A stretch of 64,000 nt of DNA from Diphasiastrum complanatum. Taxonomy: Eukaryota; Streptophyta; Lycopodiopsida; Lycopodiales; Lycopodiaceae. Positions 1 through 8,869 of this stretch are shown here, in pieces; positions within the stretch are counted from its first letter, which is position 1; every line of letters begins with the position of its first letter. Under the pieces are notes generated by a model that did not search any database, was not told the origin of the DNA, and was given only the letters and a program-made list of their open reading frames with translations. The stretch is taken from positions 62,646,692 to 62,710,691 of the forward strand of contig CM055092.1 of assembly GCA_029204225.1 (NCBI GenBank). Reading direction: 5' to 3'. The translations under genes and the position numbers were made by a program.

Positions 1-165
1 CAAGTTCATACAGGAAGAGAAAATAAGATGATTGTTGAGTACAAGATCATCAATATCATCAAATCATGACATGTTCAAAATTGCTTTGCAAATTCATTGA
101 ACAAGAAAGGAAAAATACTCAATGTAAATGTATTGATTGTATTATACCAAAATACAAAGTGTTAA

Positions 166-1567
166 CTATTCATCATCAGATCTTGTGTAAGATTCTATGG
201 CAGTATTGTCATGAAGAAATTCTCTGGTAGCATATGCATCTAATAGATGTGCATTATCCTTATTTCCACTAAGCTCTATATAAGTGGAATACAATGAATA
301 ATGGGAGCTCCTTAAAGGAACATTCCCATCAGTAAAGCCTAAAATGTTCAAAACATAAGATCTTTGGACAAAAATGATCTTATTTGTCTTTACAAATTTA
401 TGTCCTCCTAGGTAAAATGATAAAGCTTTAACTACCATTATAAGAGTCTCCCCGACTGGGCTCAGCTTGGAATGAGCAATACAGATCTCATTCTTTAGGA
501 AATGCCTAAGATAGTGGCCAAGTCCACCATCCCTCTGGAAAGACGATGCGTGTTGTCTGAAACCACCTCGTCTCGCAGCAAAATCATCTATTATGAGAGC
601 ATCCTGCAATAGGAAATCTGTTAGCAAAAACACATTCAGTGATTAGAAATATCGTAATGCAAGGAAGTTTAAACACTTACACATTCTTCATCATCAGCAG
701 CAACCAGATCAGGATGATCAATATAATAACCACGTACTAGACTGGAACCATCCGTGAAATGCAATAATGATGGACGAGGGAAGCCCATCTGGGATTGAAA
801 TGTCGTGAATTCTTCATCGGATGGTCTGCCTCGCCCATCCTCATCTATATTTGATAAAGTCTTAGTCAAGCATTCTTCAGCAGTCATAATTCCCTCCTCA
901 TCATCAAAATCAATACCAGCAACAAGATCATCTGTTTCAAAATCTACGAAGTCGAAGAATTCGAAAATTGTGCCGGATAATAAACATAGAACCTCGTCTT
1001 CACGATAGTCAAAAAATTTACATAAATCAGCAGTAGTAAAATATACATCGTCATTAATATAATATACAGGCAAATTGAATAGACATTTAGAATCCTCTGT
1101 AGGGTTGGATTCATCAGTAGATGTATTTTGGCCAATAAAAGAATCCCGTAGAGAATCAGTATTTATATTTATATTCACTTTCCTTATCAGGAGTGTCGAT
1201 AAGAAAGTGACTGATGTCCTTAATAGCTGACTGAACGGTGGATGATGAAAAGGGAGGGTCAGCAACAGAAATTTCATCATCATCTGGGATCTGAACTAAC
1301 AGGAAAAGTACAAAACCACTCTAAGTGAACCAGATCAGTATAATGCATGTACTGGAGTGAACCTATGGAGAAAATAGACTTACTAAGTATATCTCTGAAT
1401 CTAACATAATGTTGAAAAAAAACGTCAGAATTCGGTTGTGCAGTCCTGAAAACATGTAGATATGGCCTGAATAGGCTATGGAAGTAGTCCAGATTTTCAG
1501 TAATCCCAAATTCACTAAGAAATGAACTCAAGCCTGAATCTCGTGAGGATCCTGAGGAAGAGGCCAT
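166..1567 (-). CDS. Orphan four-exon protein gene, function unknown
   Basis: Four exons join in one frame on the minus strand: 1567-1363, 1295-1179, 1096-681 and 603-166. Phases are consistent at every junction (205+117+416+438 = 1176 nt, 391 residues plus stop). The donor after exon 3 is GTAAGT and the acceptor of exon 4 is TTGCAG; the first two introns are short (67 and 82 nt) and less certain. The start is the ATG before MASSSGSSRDSG, a Ser-rich N-terminus. The middle is strongly acidic (around FDFETDDLVAGIDFDDEEG) and the last exon is mixed alpha/beta-like, ending TRSDDE. I see no signal peptide, membrane segment or catalytic motif and recognise no family. It lies head-to-head with the CENH3-like pseudogene, and the CACGTG cluster lies between them. 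It could be a lineage-specific gene or the accessory gene of a mobile element. Confidence 0.55.
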
Positions 1568-1619
1568 CGAAATAAAGTGAATATCGCGAGGGAGACGAGA
1601 AAGAAAACTAACTATCAAG

Positions 1620-2370
1620 ATGGCGCACAAGAGAGATATGTACGGCTCGAGATACCAAATATCGCACTTGAGCGCAAGTAGGTGTCGTTGAGGCAAACGG
1701 TCAACAAAGCGCGTGCACAAGAGCGATATGCCGCGAATTTTTATAACGGAAAAAGGTAAAACATTAATCGGCTTTTGTGCCATTTATACTAAATTTTTGC
1801 ACGTGCGGTCAACGGTCAATGGACACATGTGTACTTTCAATTCGACTACAGCTACTGGCACGTGCGAGGTGACACCTGGACACGTGTGAAATGACAACTG
1901 GACACGTGTCGTGTGTTCATTTGTGTGCTCAAAAACACGTGTCGCTCTATCATTTGCACGTACAAATCTCACACATGTAAAGTGACAGTGTGACACGTGT
2001 CGCTCTGTCATTTGTTCATGCAACTCCCACACGTGTGATTGGACATTCTTTCGCACGTGCGAACCAGGATATAAAATCACAAACTTCGATGAATTTTTTT
2101 CACTTATTTTTTTCGCTCCGCATATCGTACTTGTGCGCGTCCTTCACACTCGAATTTCCACCTATCGCCTTTCATGCGCACAGGTCCGATACACCTGCCT
2201 ACGTGTCCCCCTGTATCGCACTTGTGCGCGTTTCTTCAGAACTAATATCTTTCTGTTATATTCAGCTCGCACAGGTCCGATATACCGTACGTTCCTTCCG
2301 TACATATCGGTCCTCTGCGAGATTTTTGTCACCCTTGTGTTCTCATCCTCCCCGTCGCGCGCAAGTCCGC
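1620..2370. repeat. Dispersed degenerate motif TATCGNNCTTGTGCGCG in both orientations
   Basis: Related 17-20 bp strings occur near 1622 (GGCGCACAAGAGAGATATG), 1658 (ATATCGCACTTGAGCGC), 1712 (GCGTGCACAAGAGCGATAT), 2123 (ATATCGTACTTGTGCGCG), 2174 (TGCGCACAGGTCCGATAC), 2213 (GTATCGCACTTGTGCGCG), 2268 (CTCGCACAGGTCCGATAT) and 2350 (CGCGCAAGTCCGCTAT). They flank the CACGTG cluster. I cannot say whether these are binding sites or remnants of a small repeat. Confidence 0.5.
1800..2059. repeat. Cluster of eight CACGTG boxes
   Basis: Eight exact CACGTG hexamers occur in 260 bp, with spacings of 59, 22, 22, 33, 58, 36 and 24 bp. The repeated context (GGACACGTGT, AACACGTGTCGCTCT, GACACGTGTCGCTCT) suggests the cluster grew by local duplication of a roughly 60-bp unit that has since diverged. 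Confidence 0.7.
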
Positions 2371-2389
2371 TATTGCATAGTACACATCC

Positions 2390-3061
2390 ATGGATAGGAG
2401 AAAGCAGACCAGGAGGGACTTCTTCTCTCCTGGCTCATCCTCAACCCCTGCGATGCCATTACCCCTCCTGCTAGACATAGAACGCGCAACCGCAGCAGGT
2501 GGCTCTCTAAGATACGCAAGTACCAGAGATCACCTACGTTGTTGATCCCAAGGGCTCCATTCTACAGTGCTGTCCGAAACATAACAAGAAATGATCTCGG
2601 ACAGCTGGTCAGATTTACACCCAGTGCTCTTCAGTGCCTTCAGGAGGCTGTTGAAGATTAGCTTAGTCTTTTTTTTGAAAATTCAATTTTTCCTTGCCAT
2701 TCATTCCAAGAGAGTCACAATAATGCCCAAGGATTTTCAGCTCCTGATGAGAATGAGGGATAGGTTTTGTAGGTTGCACGTATCTCAGCCTTCTGCTCCC
2801 AGGCCAACACCTGTAGATAGGACTGATCTTCCTACGAAGCGTCCTAGGAAGCAGAGTGCCCCCAAGAGAGCCCCAAAGAAAGCAAAGATCGTAGACACCA
2901 CAGATTCTGTGAAACCTGACCCGGAATCAATTGTAGATAATGCTTTTGTTGATAATGCTGTAAATATAGCTACAGTTGTTTTGGATACCGCTTTAATTCC
3001 TGTAGATACTACACATCCACCTCCTCCTCCTCCAATTTTCTTGCCACCACCCTTCTTATAG
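2390..3061 (+). pseudogene. CENH3-like divergent histone H3, frameshifted, with C-terminal extension
   Basis: The start MDRRKQTRR resembles an H3 tail. The core follows in another frame from about 2461: RSRWLSKIRKYQRS, LLIPRAPF, then a loop 1 (NITRNDLGQLVRF) one residue longer than in canonical H3, then SALQCLQEAVED. The long loop 1, the LLIPxxxF segment and the C-terminal KDF are features of centromeric H3. At about 2657 one extra base gives a TAG in place of the expected Tyr and shifts frame. The last helix then continues as AIHSKRVTIMPKDFQL. Canonical H3 stops soon after; here about 100 more residues follow, with a basic NLS-like patch (PTKRPRKQSAPKRAPKKAK), an acidic stretch and a Pro run, to a stop at 3061. 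Two single-base shifts that cancel out suggest a pseudogene or assembly errors. A canonical H3 is unlikely. Confidence 0.75.
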
Positions 3062-3229
3062 AAATTGTGCATTCCCGAATTTCTGTTTTCTTCCACAAGC
3101 GTTTCTTCCCTGGGAATTCAATCAAATTCAAGATCGATTTCTGAGAATCGATTTCCATCTCGTGAATCGATATTTGTTGTTGATGGGATCAGCTAGACCC
3201 CATCAACATAAAACTGGAGCACGTCACCA
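3062..3229. other. Short spacer before the segmental duplication
   Basis: This is the 3' flank of the histone-like gene. It contains three GAATCGAT-type strings near 3130-3170 and the inverted pair GATGGG/CCCATC near 3182-3203. I see no gene. Confidence 0.4.
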
Positions 3230-3689
3230 ATTCATTATTTCGGAGCCAGGGGGCATTGAGAAGGTGGATAGAGGGGCCCTTTGAAGCCATTCTTCATAGT
3301 AGCAAGGTTGCCATCTTTTGCACAAGCAGAGGACATCCTGATGGATGGATGGTTGGAGTCTGGGCCACATGACGGATGTTGCCACCAGTGGTTGCCTCTA
3401 GTGGCAGCCTCTAGAAATGTGGGGGCAGGCCACGTGTGGGAGGTAGAGTGCTACCTTCGACCTATGTGCCATCATCTGATTGGGCATGTTTCTGCCAATC
3501 GGCAGAGGCTGTCTCTAGAGACTGGCCCGCCTCCAAAGGTTGACTGGTTTAACCTCCGGAGGTCACCAGAGGTCACAGTCAACCTCTGGAGGTAAGAGAA
3601 AAAATTCTCGAGATATTCTCTCCTACCTCCTCCATGTGGCCCGGCCTTATGTTTCCGACATGGGTAGTCCGGCATGGGCCCATGGGACA

Positions 3690-4258
3690 TGGCTCTAAAT
3701 GTCTAGACTCTACCCTCCCCTAAGTACTTACTTTTTGGTCTACTCCACATTTGTACACAATGGCAGAGCATATGCCAGCCTGCTTACCAGCCAGACTGCA
3801 ACGGGCGCTCGTGCTTCAGATACTCCTTCATATTTTATAGTTTACTATTCACCATACACGTGTACGGACCTCAGCTGCCAACAGCGGGCCTCTCACGGTT
3901 ACATGTCAGGCCTACTTTTCCTCCTCCTCATCCACAGTTTGCCACGTGTCAATATTTGACGCGTGTCAAGATCTCATTGCTGGCCTCGAATCCGACGGTA
4001 TAGTCACGTCACGAGCTCTCTTTCTCTCTCACTTTCTCGAATCTCGATCTCCATAAGTACATGGCCTTCAATACGTGATTTGAAGCTCGCCACCGTTCGA
4101 TTATATCACGACTGCTCAGATTTTCCCACGCTCTTACGATCAGCCGCTGAATGAGATCCAAGTGGCACGAATGCCACGTGGCAGAAATCCAAGTGATCCA
4201 GCCCCCCACCTTTTGCAAAGGAAAGGAAGCCGCCAGTCCTCGTTCTGGAGACTGGGCC
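3690..4258 (+). promoter_or_regulatory. Conserved promoter-like region, channel copy 1
   Basis: The block is shared with copy 2 (about 35395-36060). Both contain GCCACGTGTC (3941-3950; 35727-35736) followed by GACGCGTGTCAA, and the palindromic G-box GCCACGTGGC (4173-4182; 35949-35958). Copy 1 lacks a short segment with ATTATAAATATAT that lies just after the G-box in copy 2, so it has no clear TATA box. A promoter role is inferred from conservation and box content. Confidence 0.5.
4173..4182. promoter_or_regulatory. G-box palindrome GCCACGTGGC, copy 1
   Basis: This perfect 10-bp palindrome is conserved in copy 2 at 35949-35958. It lies about 80 bp upstream of a candidate first ATG at 4259. 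Confidence 0.6.
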
Positions 4259-4325
4259 ATGGCCGACGTCGATGATCTCGAGGAAGACGAGAGGCGTGAA
4301 TCCTTGAAGGCGCAAGCTCTGCCAT
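4259..4325 (+). other. Candidate 5' exon of channel copy 1
   Basis: An ATG after GGGCC opens MADVDDLEEDERRESLK..., an acidic start running to ...LPCESS and a stop at 4337-4339. A possible donor (CCAT|GTGAAT) would end the exon at 4325. Its phase (1) does not fit the resolved exon at 8870 (which needs 2), so at least one further exon would lie between; none is certain. In copy 2 the same place has lost 31 bp, which breaks this frame. Either it is not a coding exon or copy 2 starts differently. Confidence 0.25.
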
Positions 4326-6044
4326 GTGAATCCTCATAAAATTTCTGATATTATCTGGTAATCTCTGATATTTTTTTGATGCATTGATGGTAATCTCTGA
4401 TATTATTTTGATGCATTGACTTCTAACTTCTTATAGTAATGGTTTGATCTTCGAAAAAGCGATCTGAAAGGTGAATAATGATAACAATGTGACTAATTGC
4501 TAGTAATTCGTAACATGTAATGGCTCAGTTTCATACAATATGTTTGATCTCATGAGTTTTGATGCCTTGACCTTTTATGATTTGGTGGATCTTTTGAAGT
4601 AGGAGTAGGTGTGTCAGTCATTATATCTGATATGTGAGATGTTATTGAAGCTGCAAGTCTCTTGGCTTTCACTTATACCGGAGCTTTCCTATGATCTGCG
4701 CCTCTATTCGTTGTGACTTGTCATGCCTTAACTTCTTGTAAGTTGTTGGATCATTTGTGACCTTTGATGACTTAATTTTTGATACGTCGATGTTGGTTCT
4801 TTGAAGTTTGAATATGCAAATCGTGAACTGTGACTTTTATTCTCAAAAGCTTGTAAGTCTCTTTGGCTTTCAATGCGTTAATTTCTGATAATAATCTATA
4901 ACATATCATTAATGAACTTGTAACTCTCTTGGCTCTTTGTGAGTCGTGACTTGTAATACCTTAACTTCTTATAAGATGTTGGAATTTTGAAGTAGGAAAG
5001 TGCCAGATTGTGTATATTATATTTAGAAACTTGTAAGTCTGTTCGGCTTTCAATGCGTTTATTTCTGACAATAATCTATAACATATTCTTATATATCACT
5101 AAGCTTGTAGCTTTCTTGGCACTTCTCGTAAGTTGTTGTATGTTCTGTGACTTGTACAATGTAAAGCCTTAACTTCTTCAAATATGTTCCATCTTTCAAG
5201 TAGGAATTTGTGCATTGTATTATAAGCTATTGAACTGTCAAATTTGACTTTTATACCTTGACGTGTTATAGTTTGTTTCTGTCAATATTTAGTATGTTTT
5301 GAAACTTGTGCTAATTTATTATAGGATTTGCACAATACACACCTTGAAATAGATGAGGATGGAGTCTCGGTTTAAGCGAGACGTGAATATCAAACTAGTT
5401 TTGCTCACGTTTAAAGCCTCGCTCACGTTAGAAATAAGTCAATATTACTGGTAACTGAATAGAAGATTTTTGATGTTGTTGCAGACGACCAGGTTGGCGG
5501 GTCAAATCCAGATCTCAGTACTGAGGAGTCACGACTGTGGCGGGCCCAGGGGAAGGGTTCCTGGATGGCAGTATAGCCTGACCTTGACATTGTCAAAAAT
5601 GAAGATGCCATTGCTGCGAAGCATGAAGATAGATCGATATTGAATCAAGAAATCCAGCCCTTGATGCCTCGTACTTGTTGAAATTGAGCAGCAAGATTCC
5701 CTCCTCAACGAACTCAAACTGGCGGCAATGAGTACGATAGATCATAGCACTTCAGTTACAACGCCGCCGTGAATGAAATATTGCAGCTATACTACAAAGC
5801 TTCGGAGTGTTCTACTTTTAGTGATATGTGAACACGGTACTACTTTGAACAGCGCAAATTATCTGGACGAATAGAACATAGTATACATTTAAAGTGATGT
5901 CGCAAATTGCAGTTGCCAAATGATAGAGTTGGACGAAGCGCTCGGCTGATAACATTATCGTTCATCTGGACGATATGGAATAAATAGTTTCCAGGCAGAT
6001 CGTTCTGTAAATGTTTTGGTAACCGGTATAGTAGCACATCTATT

Positions 6045-6290
6045 ACTAAAATATATGAATATTGTACAAGATGATTCACTTATTAGGAGGCAAAGATACA
6101 GAAGTTCAAATGTAATAATCTCATTCTCATCTATTACAAAAATGGATGAGTAACGTACAGGGTGATTCCACTTAAGAGGCAGATACAGAAGTTTAATCCT
6201 AATAAGCACTTAAATTTAAAAAATGGATGAGTATTGTACGGGATGATTCCACTTAAGAGGCAAAGATGCAGAAGTCTGAATATAATGCTG
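6045..6290. repeat. Tandem repeat of ~65-80 bp, three units, copy 1
   Basis: Three diverged units each contain ATGAGTATTGTACGGGATGA-like sequence followed by TTCCACTTAAGAGGCA and AGATACAGAAGT. The same three-unit array is in copy 2 at about 37915-38140, so it predates the duplication. Confidence 0.65.
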
Positions 6291-6834
6291 ACACGCCTGA
6301 TCAAATCTAGTCAATGCTTTTTTGACATTGTCAGTTGGAGTGGAGTCCTAAGGACCTAAGAAGCTAATAAGAATATCACCTCAGGCTTCGGCTAGAGGGA
6401 TAGGTCGATCATACCTGATGCCAATGGTACTTTCAACAAGTGAACCATCCGACAGGATATTTGCATATTTGTTTGAAGATAAGCTTTTTCCGTGGTTTTC
6501 CTGAATCGAATCGTCCAAGCTGCGGAAAGGAGGCTTCGAGTTGAGGACGGCAGACTGGCAATTTATTCAACGCGTTTTTGAAGAATAGGTTCCACTGTCC
6601 AGATAAATTACTGAGAGCAAGAAGTTGCAGGGCTTGATGGAAGAAGGATCAAAGGCTGCTAAGGCGCCTGCTTGGGGGTAATTATACCGCCTTCCAGATT
6701 TTTTTGTTTTTATTTGTCAGGAGTAGCTAATTCAACTAGCTTCAAAATGCACTAGCTTCATTCTCTCTCCTCTATAGTATACACCAGAATTTTGGCTTGG
6801 GAGCATGTAGAGAATGCTTCAGGAGCCTTGAGTC

Positions 6835-7040
6835 CAAGACTCCAATTTCTTGGATTTACCAATTCCGCCAGATATTGCTTCCTCAGAGCATCTACACGAT
6901 TAATGACGTAGCATTTCCCTGAACTGTCTTTTTCAGCTGTGGTATGTCTTCATTGTGCTGCAGCCTGCTGATTGGAGTTAACTGGAGACTCGATGATAAC
7001 CTCAACCTGACCTCTGTCAGTTTCTCACGCAGAAGCCTGC
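6835..7040 (-). pseudogene. Conserved minus-strand coding-like fragment, copy 1
   Basis: On the minus strand this reads REKLTEVRLRLSSSLQLTP and, after a frame change, YVINRVDALRKQYLAELVN. Copy 2 (38498-38701) reads the same segments in one open frame of 67 residues starting MREQLTEVRLRLS. I do not recognise the family. The copies differ by indels, so it is probably a remnant of a gene or element present before the duplication. Confidence 0.35.
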
Positions 7041-7129
7041 ATCAGTGATTGAATAGGTTATCCAGTGACCGAAGAAAGTAACCATATCTACGCCTGACTA
7101 GGCAACACTTGATTCATGAACCCTTGCGA

Positions 7130-7950
7130 TTCGTTTGAGAGATGCACAGTCAGCACCATTGAGGTCTGACCATACCTAAGAGGGTACGACTGTGCTTATA
7201 CACTAGATCCTGGCAACGCATCGACACCTCACTTATTGTTTGCCTGCGTTTCCTGACCATCAGTGTGCCTGTGCTTATTCCTTCCCAACTTCCCAAGCAA
7301 CATCTTGGGATTCTTGGCCAACCGACAACCTTTCAGCAGTGAGCACTCTCTTGTTTCGGATAGATCGCATCACCTACCAAATAGTTGGGTCTGATACCCA
7401 ATGTTGCATTGACACCTGGGGGAAGTTGAGACAGCCAACCTGCCTTCAACCAGTCAAGCAATTAATGACGTTGGCGAGCACGCCAACGAACACTGGACAT
7501 GAGTTAGACATCTAAGTTCTAAGTTCTAGCACAACGCAAGAAGATCACCTTCGCATGCCAATGCAACATCGGCTCCACAGAGCTGGCCCTGAACCATCCA
7601 AGCAAGTTATCCAAAGTCAACATCTCATGAGTCTTTTTCATACCCAACCAAGTCAACATACGGACACACAAAACCAAAGTGCAAAATTGGAGCCATTCCA
7701 ACAATTGACATAGAACCAAACCAAGACCAGTAACTTGTCTCAATGCACATTTTAAATGATTATATTGAGAAGGTACATTAGATGGACAGTGACTAGTCCC
7801 ACCAACATGAAATGGGCATGAAGCCTGGTTAATGTTGGTTAGGGGTTGGTGTTGATATTCTGAAGTCTGTCTAGTTGGCAAGTTTTTGACTACCTGTCTC
7901 CTCTCATGGTTCTTTGTAATTTGGCGCACCCACTCTTTTGAAAATGCTAT
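7130..7950. other. Copy-1-specific insertion of ~800 bp
   Basis: Sequence on both sides has a counterpart in copy 2, where the flanks are nearly adjacent (38985-39030). I could not identify terminal repeats, a target duplication or a coding family in the extra DNA. Confidence 0.45.
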
Positions 7951-8869
7951 GCTCATCTAATATTGCACGCTTATTTTGCCAAAATGGGAAAGCCAATGCA
8001 ATTTTAGTTCGGATCTTGGGCAACAAGCTCTAGGAAATATCTTGAGCTAGACTTGAGCGTTAGAGCTCTCAGCTAGCTTAACTATGACAACCAAGTGATT
8101 GGCTTTTATCCATGGGTTGGAGGCACAATAAGACCTGATCTAATGTGTTAGCTCATCCACAGGTTTGAGGTTTAGTCATGTTCATCTAGACTTGCTTTGG
8201 GACTTGAAGTGCCACTGAAATGAGTCTTTTGGGAGCATTCTTGGTGCTCCCAAGCCAGCTTCAAAATAGAGACCCGTCACACCTCCTGATATTTCTAAAC
8301 TAAATGAGTCCTTCAACACACATCCCATGATATTAAATTCAGTTCAATAGCCATGTTCAACAACCTTTCCTACTGATATCAGATTAGGTACTTGTTGCAC
8401 AGCTTGTATACTCTGCATTTTCCTTTTGGAAGTTAAATGATCACACCCCCCTTTCCCCTTTAGAATATGGGATCTGTCATCTTTGTCCTGCAATCCTTTT
8501 AGAATTCAGCCTTGCTTAAATTGTCATTGATATTGGATTCATGATCTTTGTTTTTAAAAAAAATTCAATATTGGACATAAGCTTGAAATTTCTAAAGAAA
8601 GAATATTCACAATTATGACAAAGATGAAATCATGGCTGTTAACTTTGTCAATTTCCCATCTAGCATAGGAGAAATATGTATTTGTTGGTTTATCCCTTCG
8701 ATGGTCTTCTAGGTGTAGAGGATCAGGTTTAAGTTGAAATATTTATACATGTGAGATCATGTTGTTTAGATTCAAAGTTTTAAGCCATTCTTTATCCAGG
8801 CAATTTATTGCTTAGATACTTGTTGCAAAACCATAATTTAAGAAGCTTTTTGTTGTATGTCTTTTGCAG

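Larger units (their letters stand above)
1568..2389. promoter_or_regulatory. Divergent intergenic region with CACGTG cluster
   Basis: This 822-bp gap separates two head-to-head genes. Between 1800 and 2059 there are eight CACGTG hexamers (starting at 1800, 1859, 1881, 1903, 1936, 1994, 2030 and 2054), several in the context GACACGTGTC, plus ACATGT variants. CACGTG is the core of plant G-box and ABRE elements bound by bZIP and bHLH factors. No gene is seen in the gap. On either side of the cluster (1620-1731 and 2120-2370) a second degenerate motif recurs in both orientations. A shared promoter is inferred. Confidence 0.5.
4340..8869. other. 5' region or first intron(s) of channel copy 1, no confident gene
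   Basis: The stretch is AT-rich with many short related strings (for example CTTGTAAGTCT...GGCTTTCAATGCG, 4800-5100) that are also in copy 2. A block at 5480-5575 is shared with copy 2 (GGCGGGCCCAGGGGAA...TTCCTGGATGGCAG) and may be a non-coding 5' exon. No long open frame here is conserved between the copies on the plus strand. Confidence 0.4.

Noticed and set aside
1990-2397. Plus-strand 135-residue frame over the CACGTG cluster
   Set aside because: It is composed of repeat-derived sequence and overlaps the promoter-like gap; no family resemblance.
2785-3096. Minus-strand Gly-rich frame opposite the histone-like gene
   Set aside because: It is the antisense shadow of the Pro-rich tail of the CENH3-like frame.
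5480-5575. Coding exon of the channel shared by both copies
   Set aside because: The CAG acceptor is lost in copy 2 and a TAG follows in both; it could be untranslated sequence, so it is not called as coding.
5423-5717. Minus-strand frames in the 5' region of copy 1
   Set aside because: They are not open at the matching place in copy 2 and resemble no protein.
7519-7956. Minus-strand 145-residue open frame
   Set aside because: No family resemblance, lies in a copy-1-only insertion, and has no splice or promoter support; likely chance.
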